Shown piece after piece: positions 17,650-25,346 of a stretch of 49,789 bases of DNA. The notes below the pieces were generated by a model. It worked only from the letters and a program-made list of their open reading frames with translations. It had not been told where the DNA came from and did not search any database. Position 1 is the first letter of the stretch, and each line of letters begins with the position of its first letter. The position numbers and the translations under genes are program-made. Origin of the DNA: an uncultured Rhodospirillaceae bacterium (GTDB lineage Bacteria > Pseudomonadota > Alphaproteobacteria > Dongiales > Dongiaceae); NCBI GenBank assembly GCA_902826565.1, contig CADEFF010000026.1, positions 1-49,789 on the forward strand, written 5' to 3'.

Positions 17650-18981
17650 ATGGGGAACGAGCGGATGCGCCTAGCGAGGACAGCGCCCCGGACGCGGACT
17701 CCTTTTGTTCTGATCGCGCTCTTGCTGCTGATCGGGGCTGCCGCTGCGCTCGCCCGCCCGACACCCGCCTTCGCCGGCTATGCCGACATCATCGTCGACG
17801 CCGCGACCGGCGAAGTGCTGCATGCGAAGAACGCCGACAAGGTCAACTACCCGGCGTCGCTCACCAAGATGATGACGCTCTACTTGCTGTTCAACGCGCT
17901 CGAGAACGGCAAGATGACGCTCGACCAGGCCCTGCCGGTCTCCGCCCATGCCGCCGCGCAACCGGCCACCAAGCTCGGCTTGCGCAAGGGCTCGACCATC
18001 AAGGTCGAGACGGCGATCTTTGCGCTCGTGATCCAGTCCGCGAACGACGTCGCCACCGTGGTCGCCGAGGCGATCTCCGGCAGCGAGGAAGCCTTCGCGC
18101 GCAAGATGACCGAGGCGGGCAAGGTCATCGGCATGCGGAACACCGTCTTCCGCAATCCGCACGGCCTGCCGGACCCGGCGCAGCACACCACGGCCCGCGA
18201 CATGGCGGTGCTGGCGATCGCGCTGCTCCAGGATTACCCGCAGTACTATCACTATTTCAGCGCCCGGAAGTTCAAATATGGCAGCCGCACCTACACGACG
18301 CATAACCGCGTGGTGTTGAACTATCCCGGCGCCGACGGCTTCAAGACCGGCTACACCCGCGCCTCGGGCTACAACCTCGCGACCTCCGCGGTGCGCGACG
18401 GCCAGCGTCTCGTCGGCGTGGTGCTCGGCGGCTCCACCTGGGCCAAGCGCGACGCGCAGATGATCGCCCTGCTCGATCGCAGCTTCGGCGTGGATGGCGG
18501 CGGCGATACCATCCAGGTCGCCACCAGCCAGGCACCGAGCGGGATCGTTCCGCGCGAGAAGCCGCCCGCGCCGGCCGTGCCGCTCGCCGTCCTCAATCCG
18601 GAAGCCGGCACCCATAACGAGACGCCGATGCCGGCCATCCAGCTCCCGGCGAGCTATGCCGCCAGCCTCGACAGCACGGCGCTCGAGGCCACCATCGCCG
18701 CGGCCAATCCGGACGCGGTCTGGGGCATCCAGGTCGGCGCCTTCAGCCGCTTCGCCCCGGCCCATCTGGCCGCCACGAACGCCGCGGCGGCCCTGCGCGA
18801 GGTCATCACGGCGGCTATCGCGGTCGAGCCCTCCGACGGGAACAGCGGCACGCTCTATCGCGCCCGCCTGGTCGGGATCACCCGCGAGGAAGCGGAGCAG
18901 GCCTGCCGGCAGCTCCAGCAGCAGAGCGCGGCTTGTCTCGTCGTGCGGGTCACCGAAACCGCGATGGGCGGCTCGGACTGA
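17650..18981 (+). CDS. D-alanyl-D-alanine carboxypeptidase (S11) with SPOR domain
   Basis: This 443-residue low-molecular-weight penicillin-binding protein trims the terminal D-Ala of peptidoglycan stem peptides in the periplasm. A signal peptide ends near PAFA (residue 42). The catalytic motifs are S70-LTK73, S130-A-N132 and K232-TG. A linker rich in Pro/Ala leads to a C-terminal SPOR-like domain (about 355-440; WGIQVGAFSRFAPAH), which in its family binds denuded septal glycan. The protein is therefore probably recruited to division sites. ATG 17650 has GGGAG 7 bases upstream; ATG 17665 is a possible alternative start. Confidence 0.92.
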   Translation: MGNERMRLARTAPRTRTPFVLIALLLLIGAAAALARPTPAFAGYADIIVDAATGEVLHAKNADKVNYPASLTKMMTLYLLFNALENGKMTLDQALPVSAHAAAQPATKLGLRKGSTIKVETAIFALVIQSANDVATVVAEAISGSEEAFARKMTEAGKVIGMRNTVFRNPHGLPDPAQHTTARDMAVLAIALLQDYPQYYHYFSARKFKYGSRTYTTHNRVVLNYPGADGFKTGYTRASGYNLATSAVRDGQRLVGVVLGGSTWAKRDAQMIALLDRSFGVDGGGDTIQVATSQAPSGIVPREKPPAPAVPLAVLNPEAGTHNETPMPAIQLPASYAASLDSTALEATIAAANPDAVWGIQVGAFSRFAPAHLAATNAAAALREVITAAIAVEPSDGNSGTLYRARLVGITREEAEQACRQLQQQSAACLVVRVTETAMGGSD

Positions 18982-18987
18982 CCGTCC

Positions 18988-19012
18988 GGCCGCGACACCC
19001 GCGGCCCTTCTC
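18988..19012 (+). terminator. Weak terminator candidate after dacA-like gene
   Basis: GGCCGCG (18988-18994) pairs with CGCGGCC (19000-19006) around a 5-base loop, followed by CTTCTCC rather than a clean T-run. It starts 6 bases after the carboxypeptidase stop codon, so position supports termination better than sequence does. Confidence 0.4.
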
Positions 19013-19060
19013 CCCCTGTTTTCCGACAGGATGTTGCCGATCGGCGGACGCGCGCCCTCG

Positions 19061-19137
19061 CCCGCGGCGATCGGACGCAAGCGTCAGGCCCCGCGGCGAT
19101 CGACTGTGCCCCGCGGCGATCGCCGCAAGCGTCAGGC
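19061..19137. repeat. Short direct repeats at the 3' end of the phosphomutase gene
   Basis: CCCGCGGCGATCG occurs three times (19061-19073, 19090-19102, 19110-19122), and GCAAGCGTCAGGC twice (19077-19089 and 19125-19137). The last copy overlaps the stop codon of the leftward phosphomutase gene (19132-19134). The pattern suggests a local duplication that copied the gene's end into the intergenic space. Confidence 0.75.
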
Positions 19138-20523
19138 GAAGTCCGGCGCCTCGACGCCGCTCGCCGCCAGCGCCGCGACGACGGCACGCTTCAGCCGCTC
19201 GAGCCCGGCCTCGTCCTTCGCCTCGCAGCGCACCACCAGCACGGCTTGCGTATTCGAGGCGCGAAGCAGCCACCAGCCGTCGGGCGTGGTGACCCGGACC
19301 CCGTCGATGTCGGAGACCTGCGCGCCGGCCTGTTCCAGGCGCGCCTTCACCTCCGCCACCACGGCGAACTTGCGCTCGTCGGTCGAGGGGAAACGGAGCT
19401 CCGGCGTGTTCACCAGATGCGGCAGGCCGTCGCGCATCTCGGTCAGCGACTGCCGGCTCCGCGCGAGCAGCGAAAGCAGCCGGACCGCCGCGTAGAGCGC
19501 GTCGTCATAGCCGTAATAGCGGTCGGCGAAGAAGATGTGGCCGCTCATCTCGCCGGCGAGCGGCGCACCGGTCTCCGCCATCTTCGACTTGATGAGGGAA
19601 TGGCCGGTCCGCCACATCAGCGGCTTGCCGCCGGCCCGCGCCACTTCGTCGAAGAGCGCCTGGCTCGCCTTCACGTCGGCGATCACGGTCGAGCCCGGTT
19701 TCTCCGCGAGCAGGTCGCGCGCGAGCAGGATCATGAGCTGGTCGCCCCAGAGGATCCTGCCCTTGCCGTCCACCACGCCGATGCGGTCGCCGTCGCCGTC
19801 GAAGGCGATGCCGAGATCGGCCTTCTCGGCCGCCACCGCGGCCTGGAGCTGGCGCAGGTTCTTCGGCTCGGTCGGGTCGGGATGATGGGCGGGAAAGCTG
19901 CCGTCGATCTTCTCGTTGAGCAGGGTGTGATTGCCGGGAAGCCCGCGGGAGAGCCGGGTCATCGCCTCGCCGGCGGCGCCGTTCCCCGCGTCCCACACGA
20001 CCGTCAGCGCCCGGTCGCCGCGATAATCCTGCCGGAGCCGCTCCACATAGCGATCGAGCACCGGCTTCTCGATCGCGGCGCCCCGCGCGCCCTTCGAGCC
20101 ATAGGCCCCGCCGGCCGCGATTTCCCCGAGCCGCTTGATGTCGGCGCCGAAGAAGGAACGCTTGCCGAGCATCATCTTGAAGCCGTTATGGGTCGGCGGG
20201 TTGTGCGACCCCGTCACCATGACCCCGCCGCCGGCGCCCAGCACCGTCGTCGCGAAATAGAGCATGGGGGTGGGGCCGAGCCCGACCCGCCAGACCTCGA
20301 TCCCGGCCTCGCACAGACCCTCGACCAGCGCCGCTTCGAGCTCGGGCGAGCTCAGCCGGCCGTCATAGCCGACGGCGACCGTGCCGGCGCCTGCCTCGAG
20401 GAGAACCGTGCCGAAGGCCCGGCCGACGGCCGTCGCGTCGGCCGGCGCGAGGGTGCTGCCGACGATGCCGCGGATGTCGTATTCGCGGAGGACCGACGGA
20501 TCGAAGCGATGACGCGCGCTCAT
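19132..20523 (-). CDS. Phosphomannomutase/phosphoglucomutase
   Basis: This 463-residue member of the alpha-D-phosphohexomutase family interconverts hexose 6- and 1-phosphates in the cytoplasm. It has the phosphoserine loop TGSHNPP (S106), the metal loop DGDGDR (about 241-246) and the sugar-binding loop GEMSGH. The sequence is of the AlgC/ManB type ([10 protein letters not shown] at the N-terminus), which usually accepts both mannose and glucose phosphates. Its ATG overlaps the stop of ugd (ATGA at 20520-20523). With galU and ugd it would supply glucose 1-phosphate for UDP-glucose and UDP-glucuronate, or mannose 1-phosphate for other glycans. Confidence 0.93.
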   Translation of the reverse strand: MSARHRFDPSVLREYDIRGIVGSTLAPADATAVGRAFGTVLLEAGAGTVAVGYDGRLSSPELEAALVEGLCEAGIEVWRVGLGPTPMLYFATTVLGAGGGVMVTGSHNPPTHNGFKMMLGKRSFFGADIKRLGEIAAGGAYGSKGARGAAIEKPVLDRYVERLRQDYRGDRALTVVWDAGNGAAGEAMTRLSRGLPGNHTLLNEKIDGSFPAHHPDPTEPKNLRQLQAAVAAEKADLGIAFDGDGDRIGVVDGKGRILWGDQLMILLARDLLAEKPGSTVIADVKASQALFDEVARAGGKPLMWRTGHSLIKSKMAETGAPLAGEMSGHIFFADRYYGYDDALYAAVRLLSLLARSRQSLTEMRDGLPHLVNTPELRFPSTDERKFAVVAEVKARLEQAGAQVSDIDGVRVTTPDGWWLLRASNTQAVLVVRCEAKDEAGLERLKRAVVAALAASGVEAPDFA

Positions 20524-21854
20524 CGGAGGGGCCTTGGGGTGGGGGACGCCGAGGGACGGCCGACGCTCGAATAGTGCAGGCCGGCCGCGATCATGTCAGC
20601 CGGGTTGTAGACATTGCGCAAATCGATCACAACCGGCGTGCGGAGCAGCGACTTGATGCGCTGCGGGTCGAGCGCGCGGAACTCGTTCCATTCGGTGAGC
20701 AGCAGCAGCGCGTCCGCGCCCGTCATCGCTTCCTCGGCATTGGCGCAATAGGCGATCCCGGGCATCAGCTTCTTCGCCTCCGCCATGCCTTCCGGATCGA
20801 AGGCCGTCAGCGTCGCGCCGGCCGTCTGCAGCGCCGGCAGGATCGCGAGGCTCGGGCTGTCGCGCATGTCGTCCGTGTTGGGCTTGAAGGTGAGGCCGAG
20901 CACGGCGATGCGCTTGCCTCTGACCGATCCGCCGCAGGCGGCGACAACCGCGTCGGCCATGCGCCCCTTGCGGCGCTCGTTGGCGGCCACGACCGCCTCG
21001 ATGATGCTGAGCGGCGCGCCGGCGTCCTGGGCGGTCTTCACCAGCGCCAGCGTGTCCTTCGGGAAACAGGAGCCGCCATAGCCCGGCCCCGGATGGAGGA
21101 ACTTGCGGCCGATGCGTCCGTCGAGGCCGATCCCGCGCGCCACGTCATGCACGTCGGCATTCACCTTCTCGCAGAGATCCGCGATCTCGTTGATGAAGGT
21201 GATCTTGGCGGCGAGGAAGCTGTTCGCCGCATATTTGATGAGCTCCGCGGTTTCGAGCCCGGTGAAGACGATCGGCGTCTCGATCAGATAGAGCGGCCGG
21301 TAGAGCCGCCGCATCACCTCGCGCGCGCGTTCGGATTCGGCGCCGATCACCACGCGGTCCGGCCGCATGAAATCGTTGATCGCGGAGCCTTCGCGCAGGA
21401 ATTCCGGGTTCGAGACTACGTCGAACTCGAGATCGGGCCGCGCCTCGGCGATGATGCGTCCGACCTCGCGGCCGGTGCCGACCGGAACCGTCGATTTCGT
21501 CACCACCACGAGATAGCCGGTCATCGCCGCCGCGATCTCGCGCGCCGCCTGATAGACATAGGTCAGGTCCGCATGGCCGTCGCCGCGCCGGCTCGGCGTG
21601 CCGACCGCGATGAAGACGGCGTCGGCGCCGGCCACGGCCGGCTTGAGCTCGGTCGTGAAGGAAAGCCGCCCGTTGCGGACGTTGCCGCCGACGAGATTCT
21701 CGAGGCCGGGCTCGAAGATCGGGATCCGCCCCTTGCGCAGCTCCTCGATGCGGTCCGCGTCCTTGTCGACGCAGATCACATCGACGCCGAACTCCGAGAA
21801 ACAGGCGCCAGAGACGAGGCCGACATAACCGGCGCCGATCAGCACGACCTTCAT
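20520..21854 (-). CDS. ugd: UDP-glucose 6-dehydrogenase
   Basis: This 444-residue enzyme oxidises UDP-glucose to UDP-glucuronate with two NAD+. It has the N-terminal Rossmann motif [15 protein letters not shown], the [10 protein letters not shown] loop, and the catalytic cysteine C263 in GGSCFPKD. The C-terminal UDP-binding domain follows ([17 protein letters not shown]). It lies between galU (upstream, 142-base gap) and the phosphomutase gene (4-base overlap), so the three genes supply precursors for an acidic surface polysaccharide. No glycosyltransferase or exporter for such a polymer is in the window. Confidence 0.96.
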   Translation of the reverse strand: MKVVLIGAGYVGLVSGACFSEFGVDVICVDKDADRIEELRKGRIPIFEPGLENLVGGNVRNGRLSFTTELKPAVAGADAVFIAVGTPSRRGDGHADLTYVYQAAREIAAAMTGYLVVVTKSTVPVGTGREVGRIIAEARPDLEFDVVSNPEFLREGSAINDFMRPDRVVIGAESERAREVMRRLYRPLYLIETPIVFTGLETAELIKYAANSFLAAKITFINEIADLCEKVNADVHDVARGIGLDGRIGRKFLHPGPGYGGSCFPKDTLALVKTAQDAGAPLSIIEAVVAANERRKGRMADAVVAACGGSVRGKRIAVLGLTFKPNTDDMRDSPSLAILPALQTAGATLTAFDPEGMAEAKKLMPGIAYCANAEEAMTGADALLLLTEWNEFRALDPQRIKSLLRTPVVIDLRNVYNPADMIAAGLHYSSVGRPSASPTPRPLR

Positions 21855-21996
21855 CTCCGAACCCCCTCTTCAGCGGCGGCGCAGCCGCCAGGCCGCCCCT
21901 CGCCCGCCATCGACCGTGGCCGGCGCGCCGTTCCCCCGACACGAGACCGCTCCCCGCACGCCGTCATCATCGTCATCCCGTGGCCCGGTCTTCCCC

Positions 21997-22893
21997 TCAG
22001 GCGCCGTCGCGCTCGAGCCCCTCGGCGAAGCGGCGCACCATGTCGCGCGTCGCCTTGCCGATCGCCTCGTGTTCGAGCGCATAGGCGATGGTGGCCTCGA
22101 TGAAACCGGCCTTGTCGCCGCAATCGAACCGGCGACCAACGAAGCGATAGCCGTGGAAGGGTTGCCGGCCGATCAGCTTCGCCATCGCATCGGTGAGCTG
22201 GATCTCGTTGCCGGCGCCGCGTTCCTTGCGGGCGAGCTCGGCGAAGATGGCCGGATCGAGGATGTAACGTCCGATCACCGCAAGGGTCGACGGCGCCTTC
22301 GCCGGCGACGGCTTCTCGACCAGCCCGGCGACCTCCACGAGCCGCCCCCTGGTTTCGCCCGGCTGCACGATGCCGTATTTGTCGGTATGCGGCTTCGGCA
22401 CGTCCATCACGGCGGTCAGGTTGCCGCCGACCTGCTGATACGCCTCGATCATCTGCGCGAGGCAGGGTTTGTCGGCCTTCACGAGATCGTCCGCGAGCAG
22501 CACGGCCACCGGCTCATCGCCGACGAGGTGGCGCGCGCACCAGACCGCGTGGCCGAGGCCGAGCGGCTGCTGCTGGCGCAGATAGGCGACCTGCCCCGCT
22601 TCCGGCAGCAGGCTCGCGATCATGGAAAGCTCGGCCTTCTTGTTGCGCTGGGCGAGCGTCTCCTCGAGCTCGAAGGAACGGTCGAAATGATCCTCGATGG
22701 CGCTCTTGCCACGGCCGGTGACGAAGATGAACTGCTCGATGCCGGCCGCCATGGCTTCTTCCACCGCGTACTGGATGAGCGGCTTGTCGACGACCGGCAG
22801 CATCTCCTTCGGCATCGCCTTCGTGGCCGGAAGAAAACGCACCCCGAGACCGCCGACCGGGAATATCGCCTTGCGAACCTTTTGAAATGTCAT
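21997..22893 (-). CDS. galU: UTP--glucose-1-phosphate uridylyltransferase
   Basis: This 298-residue enzyme forms UDP-glucose from UTP and glucose 1-phosphate. It has the nucleotide-binding start AIFPVGGLGVRFLPATKAMPKEMLP and the later VEKPSPAKAPS and GNEIQLTDAM segments of bacterial GalU. ATG 22893 is preferred over an open frame that extends 33 codons upstream, because AAGGA lies about 6 bases before it and the family begins there. First gene of the leftward galU-ugd-phosphomutase set. Confidence 0.95.
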   Translation of the reverse strand: MTFQKVRKAIFPVGGLGVRFLPATKAMPKEMLPVVDKPLIQYAVEEAMAAGIEQFIFVTGRGKSAIEDHFDRSFELEETLAQRNKKAELSMIASLLPEAGQVAYLRQQQPLGLGHAVWCARHLVGDEPVAVLLADDLVKADKPCLAQMIEAYQQVGGNLTAVMDVPKPHTDKYGIVQPGETRGRLVEVAGLVEKPSPAKAPSTLAVIGRYILDPAIFAELARKERGAGNEIQLTDAMAKLIGRQPFHGYRFVGRRFDCGDKAGFIEATIAYALEHEAIGKATRDMVRRFAEGLERDGA

Positions 22894-22967
22894 GGTTTTT
22901 CCTTGGAATCGGGGCAGCGGCGCGCCGTTTGTGCCATAAGCCGTCGCGTCATTGCAACCGACCACCC

Positions 22968-23018
22968 GGGGGCAACCGACCGCCCCGGACAACCGGACCG
23001 CCCGGACAACCGGACCGC
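22968..23018. repeat. 17-bp tandem repeat between dnaJ-like gene and galU
   Basis: CCGGACAACCGGACCGC is present twice without a gap (22985-23001 and 23002-23018). A diverged unit (GGGGCAACCGACCGCC-like) lies just before, at about 22968-22984. The array ends 2 bases before the stop codon of the J-domain gene, in the region upstream of galU. It may be slippage-prone. Confidence 0.8.
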
Positions 23019-23019
23019 C

Positions 23020-23733
23020 TCACGCATCCAGAAGCAGGTTGCGCGCCTCGTTCAGCCGCGCGGCCAGATAGTCCGACCCCCCGCGATCGGGGTGAAGCTT
23101 CTTCATCAGGCGAAGATAGGCCGCGCGCACTTCCCGCTCGCTGGCACCGGGCTTGAGGCCGAGCACCGCATAGGCTTCCTCCCGGGTCATGCCGCCGTTG
23201 CCGGCCGTGTCGCCCTCCGGGCCTTCCGTTCCGGCTTTCGCATGCCGCCAGCCGGCGCCGTAGAGCCGGTCGAGATAGGCCTCGATCACGGCCGCCGAAT
23301 CCACGTCCTCGTCGCACTCGGCCAGCAGCTCTACGAGCTGCTCCACGGAGAGGCTGGAGAGCGCATGTCCCGAGAAGCGCCCGCGCTTGACCTTGCCCTC
23401 CATGGCGCCGCTGTCATGGTCCAGCGTCACGTCGAACCAGGCCGTCGCGAGATTGGATTTGCCGCCCGCCCGGGGCGCCTGCTCGCCATAGACGGGGCGC
23501 GTCGCGAGCCGCCGTCGCCACATGAGCGCGATCGGGATGCCGAACATGGCGAGCATGCTGAGCAGCGCCGCCCGGCCGCTCAGCAGCAGATAGAGCACGA
23601 ACGCCCCGAACAGCACGAGGCCTGCCACCCTGAGCGCACGGGCGAGCAATGCGGGATCGGCCCGGACGAGCCAGCGCAAGGCGAAATGGACTGCCGCCAG
23701 CAGCAGCACGCCGAGGAAGAGATAGCCGATCAC
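23020..23733 (-). CDS. Membrane-anchored J-domain protein
   Basis: This 237-residue protein has two or three N-terminal hydrophobic segments (MIGYLFLGVLLLAAVHFAL, LVLFGAFVLYLLLSGRAALL) and an amphipathic middle. A C-terminal J-domain (about 180-237) carries the HPD motif in MKKLHPDRGGSDY. It should recruit and stimulate DnaK at the inner membrane, like DjlA or the Tim14-type proteins. The GTG start overlaps the stop of the VWA gene (GTGA at 23730-23733), which implies coupled translation. Confidence 0.88.
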   Translation of the reverse strand: MIGYLFLGVLLLAAVHFALRWLVRADPALLARALRVAGLVLFGAFVLYLLLSGRAALLSMLAMFGIPIALMWRRRLATRPVYGEQAPRAGGKSNLATAWFDVTLDHDSGAMEGKVKRGRFSGHALSSLSVEQLVELLAECDEDVDSAAVIEAYLDRLYGAGWRHAKAGTEGPEGDTAGNGGMTREEAYAVLGLKPGASEREVRAAYLRLMKKLHPDRGGSDYLAARLNEARNLLLDA

Positions 23734-24452
23734 CGCGGACCCGGCCGGTTGAGCTGGCGGGTGATCTGCAGCACGGGCCCGCCGGTCCGCTTGCCGAAAT
23801 CCTCCAGCGCCGGCGCGCCGCCGGTGGCGAAGACGGCGACCGCCCGGAGCAGGTCGCGCAGCTCGCGCGCGCTGTTGGCGTCGAACTGGCAGTGCGCGCC
23901 CCCGGAAAGCTTTGCCATCCGGCGGAAGGTGTCGGCGGCCCGATGGTCCCCGCCCTCCTGGAAGAGGAAGAGCGGCACCCCCAGAATGCCGAGTTCGCCG
24001 GCGCGATGGCAGAGCGTCTCGGGCTCTTCCTCCATGGCGTCGCCGACGAAGACCACCGCGTTCACCTTGCGGCGGCGGGTTTCCGCGAGGGCATGGGCCA
24101 GCAGCCGGTCGATCTGCGTCCGTCCGCCGACGCAGGAGACGCCGGTCATGCGGCGGAGCAGCGCGTCGGCATCGGCGAGCCAGGGCGTCGCCTTGAGCTC
24201 GTCGAAGCCGCGATAATAGGCGAGCTGGATGTCGAGGCCGCCGAGCCGGGCCGCCTCGGAGAACATCTCGGCCTGGAGCGCCATCGCCCGGTCCCAGCTC
24301 GGCTGCCGGCTGGCCGTGGCATCGAGCGCGAACAGCAGCCGGCCGCGCCCCGGCCCCTTCAGCGGCGCCGGCGTGCGGGCGAGCCTGTCGAGGAACGCCG
24401 CGACCTCGCCGCGCTGCGGACGGACGGGCAATTTGGGGTCGGAACCGGCCAT
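23730..24452 (-). CDS. VWA-domain protein
   Basis: This 240-residue cytoplasmic protein has a von Willebrand A-like fold: LLFALDATASRQPSW at the metal site (a variant MIDAS, DATAS rather than DxSxS), then NAVVFVGDAMEEE and a late GGAHCQFDANSARELRDLL. Proteins of this kind occur beside mipZ and J-domain genes in alphaproteobacteria, but I know no defined role. ATG 24452 is preferred to a GTG 15 bases upstream because AGGGAG lies just before it. Short spacer; the start is not certain. Confidence 0.75.
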   Translation of the reverse strand: MAGSDPKLPVRPQRGEVAAFLDRLARTPAPLKGPGRGRLLFALDATASRQPSWDRAMALQAEMFSEAARLGGLDIQLAYYRGFDELKATPWLADADALLRRMTGVSCVGGRTQIDRLLAHALAETRRRKVNAVVFVGDAMEEEPETLCHRAGELGILGVPLFLFQEGGDHRAADTFRRMAKLSGGAHCQFDANSARELRDLLRAVAVFATGGAPALEDFGKRTGGPVLQITRQLNRPGPR

Positions 24453-24503
24453 GATCTCCCTTGGCACCTCGCCCCTAGAATTGGGCGTGCGGGGGCGATC
24501 CGT

Positions 24504-25346
24504 CTAGCCCGCTTTGCGCGCCTCGGCCGAGACCAGCCCGATGGTGTCGAGGAGCCCGCGCAGCTCCTGGCGGGCCGCCACGTGAGAAAGCGTCAGGGCG
24601 GTGCCGCTTTCCGCGAGGTCGAGCAGGGTCAGACCCTTCAGGAACAGCTCCCGGAACACCACCCGCTCGCTGAAGCCGGGCGCCAGGCGAAAGCCGATCC
24701 GGCGCGCAAGCTGGTCGATCAGCCGGCCGACCTTCCGCTTGTTGCGGGCGTCGAGCGTGGCGAGGCGGTTGCGCATGACGATCCAGTCGATCGAGCCGCC
24801 GTCGCGGATCGCGCGCTGCTTTTTCTGCTCCCACACCATCTCGGCATAGAGGCTCGGATAGAGCACGCGCTGCCCGGCCGCATCGACATGGGCCAGCAGA
24901 TCGAGATCGACGAAGCTGTCGTTGAGCGGCGTGATGAGGGTATCGGCGCGGGCATGGCCCATCCGCATCAGGTTGGTGTCGCTGCCCGGCGTATCGATCA
25001 CCACGAAATCATGGTCCGCGAGCTCGGCCATGGCGCGCTCGAAGCGCTCCGCCTCGTCGGCCGCCGCCTCCACGGCGGAATCGAGCTTCGAGCGCTCCAG
25101 CACGCGATGCGTCGGCATCGGCAACGGCACGCCCGACGCGGCCCGGTTGGCGAGGAACCGCGAGAGTGTCCCCTGCCGCGCATCGAGATCCAGCGAAGCC
25201 ACGCGATGGCCGTCGCGCAGCAGCGCCGCGATCACATGCATCGCCGTCGTGGATTTCCCGGATCCGCCCTTCTCGTTGCCGAGGCAGACGACATGCGGCC
25301 GCCGGGGCCGCCGGCCCTGCGAGCCGGGCAATCCGGTGACGGTCAC
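24504..25346 (-). CDS. mipZ: Division-plane positioning ATPase MipZ
   Basis: This 280-residue ParA/MinD-type ATPase is, in Caulobacter, bound to ParB at the poles and forms a gradient that keeps FtsZ at midcell. It has the deviant Walker A GNEKGGSGKST (about residues 23-33), FVVIDTPGSD, the family-specific TPLNDSFVDLDLL, and MRNRLATLDARNKRKV, which align closely with what I recall of Caulobacter MipZ. The GTG start overlaps the stop of the upstream molybdopterin oxidoreductase gene (GTGA, 25343-25346). MipZ is a marker of alphaproteobacteria. Confidence 0.93.
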   Translation of the reverse strand: MTVTGLPGSQGRRPRRPHVVCLGNEKGGSGKSTTAMHVIAALLRDGHRVASLDLDARQGTLSRFLANRAASGVPLPMPTHRVLERSKLDSAVEAAADEAERFERAMAELADHDFVVIDTPGSDTNLMRMGHARADTLITPLNDSFVDLDLLAHVDAAGQRVLYPSLYAEMVWEQKKQRAIRDGGSIDWIVMRNRLATLDARNKRKVGRLIDQLARRIGFRLAPGFSERVVFRELFLKGLTLLDLAESGTALTLSHVAARQELRGLLDTIGLVSAEARKAG

